From Sapria himalayana (lineage: Eukaryota; Streptophyta; Magnoliopsida; Malpighiales; Rafflesiaceae): 64,000 nucleotides of DNA. The stretch is from assembly GCA_029783825.1 (NCBI GenBank), contig JAREIK010002629.1:175400-239399 (forward strand), read 5' to 3'. This document shows, piece by piece, positions 56,200 through 64,000 of the stretch. Numbering within the stretch: the first letter of the stretch is position 1; each line of letters begins with the position of its first letter. Made by a program: the position numbers and the translations under genes. The notes beneath the pieces were generated by a model. The model had not been told where the DNA came from. It was given only the letters and a program-made list of their open reading frames with translations, and did no database searches.

Positions 56200-56900
56200 T
56201 TTTATCCACAAAATCAACAAAGCAAAACTCTAGTACTGAGCTAATACCTCAAAGACTGAGAAAGTGAGAAAATCAAAAGAGAAAAACTTTGGGAGTAGAT
56301 GATGAACGTGCATAACTAAATTTATATGTATGATGAACCCTACTTTTTACTAAGTAGAAATTTATATCTTATACCTAATTACTACATGAATCAGCTCTTT
56401 TACTAGGACATAGTAATATTGTGGAAGAAGAAAAGCAAATTGAGACAAGAAGAGATTACATTTGATTGTCTTTATCTAATATCTGAATCTGTATTTAAAG
56501 ATATAATCACCAAGATGCTAATTGAGATAAAAAGTACGAATTAAGTGGAAGAAGAGCTAATAATATAACTTAAATTGACTTGAAGACACTAACTTGGGTA
56601 TGCTTGAAGAAAGTGCTACATCAGAACTTCCAAAGGCTAAAATAAATGTCATAGTCAAAATAGAAATGGGAAGATTTGGGCATTTAATACCAATGATCTA
56701 TGTGGAAACTATAGCTGAGGCAGTCTTCTATATTGTATTGATGGCTGATAATGAGGTAGAAGTTACATAGTGAATTTGGCTTGGATTATAGAAATTATAG
56801 ATGAAGTGATTACTATAGTGAATGTGTAGCTATGGATGCTAAACATAGCACTGCTTGGATGGCAACCCAAGAAGTTACTTTTTATTGCATATGAAGATTT
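56200..56900 (+). pseudogene. Athila-like internal remnant: leader/gag start and post-pol segment
   Basis: 56,215-56,330 ('aaactctagtactgagctaatacc...actgagaaagtgag') resembles the gag-start region at 4,605. 56,640-56,880 is different: 'atgggaagatttgggcattt' coding-like text, then 'gctaaacatagcactgcttggatggcaacccaag', a phrase found just downstream of pol in Athila elements (GCACTTG.TGGGAGGCAACCCA-type). So gag start and the post-pol region are brought together, implying deletion of nearly all of gag-pol. No coding frame remains. Confidence 0.5.
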
Positions 56901-56949
56901 TTTTTGTAATTTGTTGAATGTGCATCACACCTAATACTAATGCATAATA

Positions 56950-59090
56950 AAATCTCACACAGAAATAGATCATAGATTCAAACCTAGATGTGATACTGAC
57001 CAAATCAAACTCAAAGCCATGACTACCATTTCAGCACCATGACTTTTAAAAAAATGTGTAATGACTCTGTGCGGCTATTTAAATAGAATCGTGGAAGATA
57101 AAAAAATGTAAAAATTTCCAAATGCCTTTTCCTCCCAATTCCAAAAATAAACTAAGCTCCAATACCTCGAAAGTTCTCTAGTGTCATTCTATTTTGCTAT
57201 GGAAAGTTTCATAGAGTAATACTCAAGTCACAATTATATCTAGCTTCAATAATTTTTGCTATTAAGAACTAACCAAAGTTGTGGCCAATTCTAGCACCAA
57301 GGGTTTGGGTTACGGAGATGAATTACACAAGCCACATCCATTCCTAATATTGCGACTAAGAATTACAATTGTGAAGTGCTTAGCCATAGTCATTCCTAGC
57401 ATCATGCCCAATTGATACAAGAAAGAGATCAAAGTCATGACATTATAAAACTAGAAAGATTCCAAATCTTCTGCTTATTCTCAATGTCATGATTTTTTGT
57501 CTCAAACATGAAAAGAGAGAGCCATGGCACTCCATACATTATTGGCTTTCCACTTAAAGTTTGTACCCAATCATGCAAGTATAAAAGTGCAAAGTGAGAG
57601 ATTTTATAAAGAATTATAGCCCATGAGAAAGGAGATAAGAAATAGAGGTTTTTGGAGCAGTTTTCTATCAAACATAATGAATATCAACACATAAATAGGT
57701 GATACAAGACACAAGTATAAATGTTAGAGGGCATGAATTTTGAATCTACCTAGGGACAAAATAATAGCACATGAAAGAGTATCGTGAGTTTAGGGGTTGG
57801 TTCCTAGATTCCCTTGAGGTTTATCATTGGGAACCCAAAATTCCACAAAATATAATTTGAATTATATCATGTGAATTCCTTCCCAATGTTTGGCTAAATT
57901 GAGATTTATGATTGTTGTATTTGATTATGCATGTGTGATGAATGATTAATGAATAGTTTTGATGTTTAGATTTTGCTGTCATTTGGTTATTGATGGATAT
58001 GGTATTTATGTAGAACTGAAGTTAAGATTTTACTATTATTAAGTTACAATCTATCAAGGTGAATAGTGATAGGTAATTCAGAAAGCAATCTTGTATGACA
58101 AAGTAGGAAGGAAGTGAAAGTCATTCCAATTGTGGTGCAACCTATACATTAAAACCAAATATTGAGGTATGTTAATTGTACAAGTATGCTTCTTATAAAA
58201 CTAAATGCATGAATAATTTTAGAAGTCAATCTATTATGGATGTCTTAGATGAACCAATCCAGAATTGAAGTAGAGATTTTATAGAATATTTTTCTATGGT
58301 TTTCACCTCTTGTATGTGAGTTGTATGTCATTGTATTTTATGGCGATAAATAAGCTACTAGACACACATGATTAATAGTGACTCATTAGGTGATGATAAT
58401 TATGCACGTTACTTTCTATCATATGATTCCTAATAGTGAGATTTGAGGGAAAATATATGTTAATTCTACAAGTATGATGCTTATGAAGTCAAATGTGCAA
58501 GTGATTTTAATACCACATCATTTTACATCTTTATGACACATGATGTTGAATAATAAAAATACATATATAAAGTAACTATCAAGAAAAGACGAGTTTCCTA
58601 AAAGGTATGGACTTGTGAATGGCCCTTGAGCATGGTTAATAATTTTTTCGGTGATAAAGTACAAAGAGGATAACTAAGAGGAGACTATCATTAGGGATGA
58701 CCCAGTAGTTAATAATAACCTTGTATTTTAATAGAGCACTATGACATTTTCATAATAATTATAACTTCATTTTATTATCATTCATAATAATAACCAAACT
58801 ATTTAGACAAGTCAATATGTGTAATAAAATATAACAACCTTAGAATCTATGAGTCTTACCAAAAACTCAATTTTATCTATTCAACTTGAGTTATAATTTA
58901 CTCATCATTGGTTGATCAAACTACCTACTCAATTCCTATGAGATTGATATTTGGACAAATAAATATTTTAATACTTATATGACATATATACTTATAAGAT
59001 TGATTGGATGAAAAACTATCATCAGATAATATTTTGCGATATTGACTAATTCTAAAAATTGAGAAATATAACAAATTCATAATAGTCATG
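56950..59090 (+). repeat. Athila-like LTR unit B2
   Basis: Second plus-strand unit, probably the 3' LTR of the deleted element above. CATGAC words at 57,010-57,540, TATAAAAG at 57,580, leader at 57,600-57,900, then the 'tgagattgatatttgga' block at 58,950. The frame at 57,435-57,671 is a shadow. Confidence 0.6.
57580..57587 (+). promoter_or_regulatory. LTR TATA box, unit B2
   Basis: AAGTATAAAAGTGC, in the same context as 59,247 and 54,496 ('catgcaagtata'). Confidence 0.6.
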
Positions 59091-60840
59091 AACATTCTTC
59101 GAGTTGTGTCAATCTAATAAAAAAAGAGGAAAAATTCATGGTCATATATAGCATAATTACTTTGTATTATAGTGAGATAAATTTAAAACTATGATCAATC
59201 TCTAGCATCATGACTTTTTCCTTTAAAATGTATCCATATGCATAAGTATAAAAGTGAGTGTTAGACCATATATATGAAAATTGTGAAATTGAGAAAAGGG
59301 GAAGATATACAGGTCGTAAAGTTTAAAAAAATAAGAGGGATACATGAGCAATGAGGTGATTCAAGGCACAAATTTAAACCCTAATATGGGGGCCATTAAT
59401 TCCAACCCCCACTTAGGGTCAAATCTTAGATGTATTAAATGAGAATAATGGCTTTAAGGTTTTCAATTTTAGATTATGTTAAGGGCTATCATTACAAACC
59501 TAAAATTCCTTGAGATGTATTTTAGATTATTTCATGTGATTTTTTTTCCTAATGTCAGGTTAAATTAAGTTTTAAGGTTGGTATATTTTGTCACATGTGA
59601 TGGATTTATAATTGTTGAATTTTATATTTGGGTTGTGTTGTTGTTTGGTTATTGATAGATATAATATTTATTAGAACTAAAATTAGGATTTTACTATTAG
59701 TAGGTTTGAACGTATTATCATGGTGGATGGTAATAGATAAGTCATAAGATACACTAACTCGTAATAGTACAAGGAAGTGACAGCCCTTCCGAGCATGATT
59801 TATGAGATAAACTTATATATCAAAACCCAAAATTGAGATAAGTTTAATCATTAAAAACATGATACATATCAAGTTGAGAGTATGAATACTTTTATAAGCT
59901 AATCCATTATACATATCTTAGATAAATTAACCCTCAATTAATGTGGGAGTTTTATAAAATATTTTTCTAAGAGTTTCACTTTTAGTGTGAGTCTCCTATC
60001 ATAATTAATGATCAAAGATAAGCCATGAGACTTACATGAGTAGAGGTGACTTATAAAGTGGTAATAGCCATATGAGTTATTTTATATTGTATAACTCTGA
60101 TGAGATTTGATGCAAGGTATATGTTAATTCTCTTGAATATAATGTATATGAAGCTAAAAATGCAAATTCTTTTAAAATCAAATAAAATCAAATATTTATG
60201 ATACTTGAGATCGAAGAATAAGAATACACATATGAAACAATAATTAAGGGTGGTTAATGAGTTGCATAAAAGATGTATACTTGTTAATGATTCTCGAGTA
60301 ATGATGATTTATTATTTCAATGATAAATTACTAAGAGGACAATTATGTAGAAACCATCATTAGGTTGGATCCAATAGGTGATAACCATCTTGTATATTCG
60401 TAGGATACTTGGGCATTCTTATAATAATTTAGTTTTCATTTTGCAACAAAGCATAATAATAAATCCAGACAATTACGACATACTATTATGGTAATGAAAT
60501 GGACCAACTATAGAATCTTAGAGATGTACAAAAAACCTAGTTGTATTCTCATGACTATAGTAGTAGTTAACTAACAATTAGTTGATCAAACTAATTATAT
60601 AATTATTGTGAGATTAATATATAAATAAATATCCTTTTTACTACTGGTATGAAATGTATACATGCAAATCTATAATGGGTGAGAGATTCTTGTCCAAAGA
60701 CTTTTTTGATATTTTCAAATCCTAAACATTGAGTATTGTAACAAGGCACATTGACATCTAGTACTAGTTGTCTAGAAGCTCATTTAATTGTTGAAACTTG
60801 ACACAATGAATAATATCATTGATTAATTACTTGGCTATAG
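59090..60840 (+). repeat. Athila-like LTR unit B3
   Basis: Third plus-strand unit, offset about 1.69 kb from B2, with TATAAAAG at 59,247 and the leader text 'aaaccctaatatggggg', then the shared AT-rich block to about 60,800. Confidence 0.6.
59247..59254 (+). promoter_or_regulatory. LTR TATA box, unit B3
   Basis: AAGTATAAAAGTGAG aligned with 57,580. Confidence 0.6.
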
Positions 60841-61091
60841 AGAATAAAGAAATTATAATGGGGTAGAGATGAACTAAAATGAAGAAGAAATATTCTCCAA
60901 GTGAAATAATATTAAGATTTGATCATACTTTTTTATAGTTATTACCTATGATGAATAGTCATGACCCTATTCTATGATGTAGAAACAAAACCAAAGCTAG
61001 AATATCAACTGAGGAGTCATCAATATGTTATGTGTTGTTGTGACTAGACTAAAGATGGAATAACTACTAGAGTTCAAAGTCATGAACTATA

Positions 61092-61500
61092 TCATGGAGT
61101 CACTTCTTGAACGAGGTCACAATATGTTTTGGGTGGTAATGAATTTAGGTTATGTTTTAGAGTCACAACATGTATTGAAAAAAGATGGTATCCCAAGATC
61201 AATGGAACATATTGATCTTCTTCTATTTCCAATACATCAAAATCCATGCAAAAAATAAACTGACCAACCTTAATCAATATAATTTAAATAATACACATTA
61301 GATACTTAGTTAATCGATTAGCTATTTGGAGTGAGAGAGGTTAAATTGAAAGAGATGTTGGATTGATTCCATTTAGTTTCAATTTTTGTCCTATCATTAA
61401 AGGGATCAAGTTGATAATTGATCCTAAATTACCAAGTATTTTGCAAAATAATGCTTCCCAATCATACATAGCATAATAAAACTTTTTGGATCCTTCAATT
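61092..61500 (-). pseudogene. Athila-like protease region, minus strand
   Basis: The frame at 61,092-61,277 begins 'MIKVGQFIFCMDFDVLEIEE' and continues 'DQYVPLILGYHLFS'. Athila protease-RT linkers read K..FIFP.DF.VLD...D...P.ILGRPFL, an unmistakable match in order and spacing. Upstream, at about 61,390-61,440, 'LGSIINLIPLMIGQKLKLNG' corresponds to the D-L-G-A-S-I-N-L-M-P-L active-site block; the catalytic Asp is no longer visible. Frameshift between the two. A separate insertion from the plus-strand copy at 4.6-6.7 kb. Confidence 0.82.
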
Positions 61501-63370
61501 TCTTTATAAAGTTTCTTTGAATAATTGTACTATATTTCTCAATTATATTTACAATTCCATATATTTTCTCACTACTTATTAGATCTTTTTACTACATATT
61601 ACATTCTCCATATATGTTACATAGTTGGGCATTTTTGGATAATATTCTAGCAAACATAATATTAACTTCTAGCTTCTAAAGAACATTGAGAGATCTCTCA
61701 AATTGTTCATCCATTTTTTTCATTACTATTTTTGGAAAAGATATAATAAGAGGAAAAGTATCTTTGGGATCATTCAACTTCATATTCTTATTTCCACTAC
61801 TTTAAGTAGTCTTTATTCACTCTCCCATTTCACCTTCTTAATCATTTATATTTGGGGATACGAACTAGACATTTTATCATGTAGATATCACAGCCTCAAA
61901 AAATATAGTGGCATTTGGCTCTATGGATTTTGAATCAACCATGGTGGAAGTCATGTTTTTTTTGGGAAAGGCACTACACTATTAACAACTTCCTTCATTT
62001 CATCTTTCTCCTCATATTACCCCTCTAGGTTCGTACTATAGACAACATTTCTTTAGGTTGGCCTAAATATTCTTAGATAGCTCATTCATTCTCTTCTCTT
62101 TTAATGATAATGCTAGTTATCTAATTTAATATTAAATATTCACATTATCATGTTCATATTTTCCAACTTAGTCTCAAATTACTCCAATTGGTAATATTGA
62201 AAATCATTTATTTGATTCATCTCAATTCTTAATTCCATCAACTTGTCATCCATGGATAAATTATTTCTACTTTTTGGTATTGGTAATTTGAGTTTGGCCC
62301 TCCTTGATTATTATACCCCATTGAATTATGTCAAAAATTCTTTGGGACTTGGCCAATATTTTGGTACTCACTATCATAGCTCTCATAGAAAATGTTTTTG
62401 TCATTTCACACATTTAGATGATAGTGTGTGGATATATTAGGATTGGGTCGAATCACATATCCTTTTCTTTGCAACCCATTGGATTTGTTCATTTCATAAA
62501 ATAGATCAAAAATTTCTATTTTTTTGCACTTACAAAATAGCAAGTTCTTTCAAACTTTTTTATTTCTCTTCATGGGGTTCCAACCTATTTATAAATGCCT
62601 CCATCTTGGCTTCCAACATGGTAAGTCAGTTCAAATCCAAAACTCTAGCTTTTTTCACCTAGAGCCATAGTCTTATGAAGTTTGGTAGTTATTTTTTTTA
62701 TTAACTCTTCAAATAACAAATAAGTCTTCTCATGAGATTCTTTTCATATTCGAATCCACCAAAGCCTAATCAATAGTATATCTTGTCATATAATTAAACT
62801 CATTAAAGAAGGTTTAGGCTTGGAACCATAATTGAAACCCATGTTGAGGATATCTCCTTAATAACTCATTAAAATAGTCTCAAGCATCACACAAAATCTT
62901 CAGCTCTTTATGAAAAAATTAGCTTATCTTGCTCCTCAATTTTAAGGTGATTTAATGTTGGAAAACTTTGTGTAGAAAGCATATACAAGTTCATCTCAAC
63001 TCTTAATGGAGCTTTGAGATAATTAATTGAACCAACATCATATCTTATCTTTCAAAGAGAAGGGAAATAAATATAATATAATTACTTCCAAGCTAACTCC
63101 ATTCATTTTTATTGCATCACATAACTTCAAAAACATATAGACTTGTTCATTTTCATCCTCTGATATCCTCTCACGATACTAATTTTGTTGAACCATCACT
63201 ATCATACTATACTAAAAACTCAAGAAAGTTTACTTTCACTAAATACATGTAAATCCCTGATTAACTATCTACAAATCATAGGCCTCTAATAATTCCCTAA
63301 GATACAATATAAAATAGCATCATAAAAGTTTACTTCCACGACTCTATTTTTTTAAGCCTAGCAAGGCTTC
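61500..63370 (-). pseudogene. Athila-like gag, minus strand
   Basis: From right to left: 'EISEDENEQVYMFLKLCDAIKM' and 'NGVSLEVIILYLFPFSLKDKI' at about 63,020-63,180 give the Gag core; 'SIKS-stop-DELVYAFYTKF' follows at about 62,950-63,010; 'MSYXGDILNMGFNYGSK' occurs near 62,830. The region 62,100-62,450 holds the Gag C-terminal region ('IYXIR..LALSLKEKRMNELS', like NLE.QIGQL). Stops and shifts are many. The plus-strand frames at 61,703-61,933 and 62,243-62,440 are shadows. Gag is cut off on the right near the hAT-like end. Confidence 0.75.
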
Positions 63371-63411
63371 TAAACCAAAATTCATCAAAGCTCACTCAGT
63401 TTTACTTTTTC

Positions 63412-63600
63412 ATAAAGGTGTCAAATGGGGAATCCTATTTTATCATGAGTTTGAAAAATGGGTAGCCTAGCAATGCTCATTGGCATGCATTTTGGTCAAG
63501 TTGTGCCAAGCCTGGCCAGGCTGGATCAAGCCTGGCCAGGCTAACCTAGTTCATTATAGGCTAGTCTAGTTCATGATAAAGATACTAATAACTCCTTTAT
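63412..63600 (+). mobile_element. hAT-like terminus with subterminal repeats
   Basis: AAAGGTGTCAAATGGGG at 63,411-63,427 resembles the terminus TAGAGGTGTCAATT at 23,630 (reversed). The GC-richer stretch that follows carries 'gggtagcctag' (compare 'gggtggcctag' at 23,573-23,588 reversed) and two copies of 'caagcctggccaggct' at 63,507-63,541. This is the layout of a plant hAT end. The element continues or is truncated to the right; no transposase motif is seen before the window ends. Confidence 0.6.
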
Positions 63601-64000
63601 GTGTGCAATATAATTCTTAACTTAAAGATGCACATAGCATCATAAATGCTTGCATTTCATAATAAATGCTATCAGAGGTAATGTTATTGCTATGACAACT
63701 TAAAACTTTTATGATTTATAAATTAAAATCTTATTAATGAAGATCATAATATAAAGGGAAAAGATAAGAGGATTATTTCAACGGATATCATGTTCATGGT
63801 CATTGAGGAAATATGAGATAGGTATGATGATAATAAGGATAACATTGAAGGATTAGTTTTTATGGAGGAACTCATGAGCAAAATACAAGATGTCCTCTAG
63901 GCTCCATGCTACTTTAGACATACCCAAAAGAATGTAGAATAGGAAGTAATATTAATATCTATTCAATAAGAGATAAAAGAATTGAGAAGAAAGATTTCAA
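63600..64000. other. No recognised gene at right edge
   Basis: Contains a short coding-like run on the + strand ('EEIXDRYDDNKDNIEGLVFMEE' split by stops, about 63,800-63,880) without a family match. Possibly internal to the hAT-like element. Confidence 0.3.

Overview
This is a stretch of plant nuclear DNA made almost entirely of transposable-element remains. The sequence is strongly AT-rich. It carries Ty3/Gypsy and Ty1/Copia retrotransposons with plant-type primer-binding sites, an hAT transposase relic, and three separate CACTA (En/Spm) coding modules with Transpos_assoc, DUF4216 and TNPA-like (Ptta/En/Spm) domains. The coding remnants have introns, stops and frameshifts. I find no intact host gene, no tRNA or rRNA gene and no organellar insert. 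The host is a flowering plant with a repeat-rich genome; I cannot name the species.

Layout. 1-13.3 kb: tandem and inverted copies of one Athila/Tat-like Gypsy family (LTR-like promoter units, leader, gag, and one protease remnant at 6.6-6.7 kb), including a clear 903-bp tandem duplication at 7.18-8.98 kb. 13,341-21,231: a complete but dead chromodomain-type Gypsy element on the minus strand, with two 1.6-1.7 kb LTRs, a PBS, a PPT and a 5-bp target duplication (ATGGT). It lies inside an Athila-family LTR. 21.5-23.63 kb: an hAT transposase relic whose 3' end cuts into a Copia element (23.63-25.55 kb, minus strand). 25.7-26.84 kb: simple repeats, including about 880 bp of an 8-bp AT unit and an (AC)n/(GT)n palindrome.

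26.85-31.2 kb: a minus-strand CACTA relic. Its 5' half (28,763-31,020) recurs in inverted orientation at about 32.65-35,163, giving a large imperfect palindrome. 35.2-44.3 kb: a second minus-strand CACTA module, with Transpos_assoc joined to DUF4216, a TNPA-like gene, and long AT-rich non-coding DNA. 44.31-50.37 kb: a 6-kb array of about 260 degenerate 23-bp units, each carrying an inverted CCAAT box. 50.4-54,289: a third, plus-strand CACTA half ending in a clean CACTA terminus. It holds the best preserved coding region in the window, a multi-exon TNPA-like gene.

54.3-64 kb returns to the Athila-like family: plus-strand LTR-like units at 54.3, 57.0 and 59.1 kb, a post-pol motif at 56.85 kb, and a minus-strand gag-protease relic at 61.1-63.3 kb. 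A second hAT-like terminus lies at 63,412. The most unusual feature is the 23-bp array lying between two CACTA modules that point away from each other; next is the large inverted duplication. Domain calls come from reading conceptual translations by eye against remembered family motifs. Boundaries given as approximate should be treated that way.
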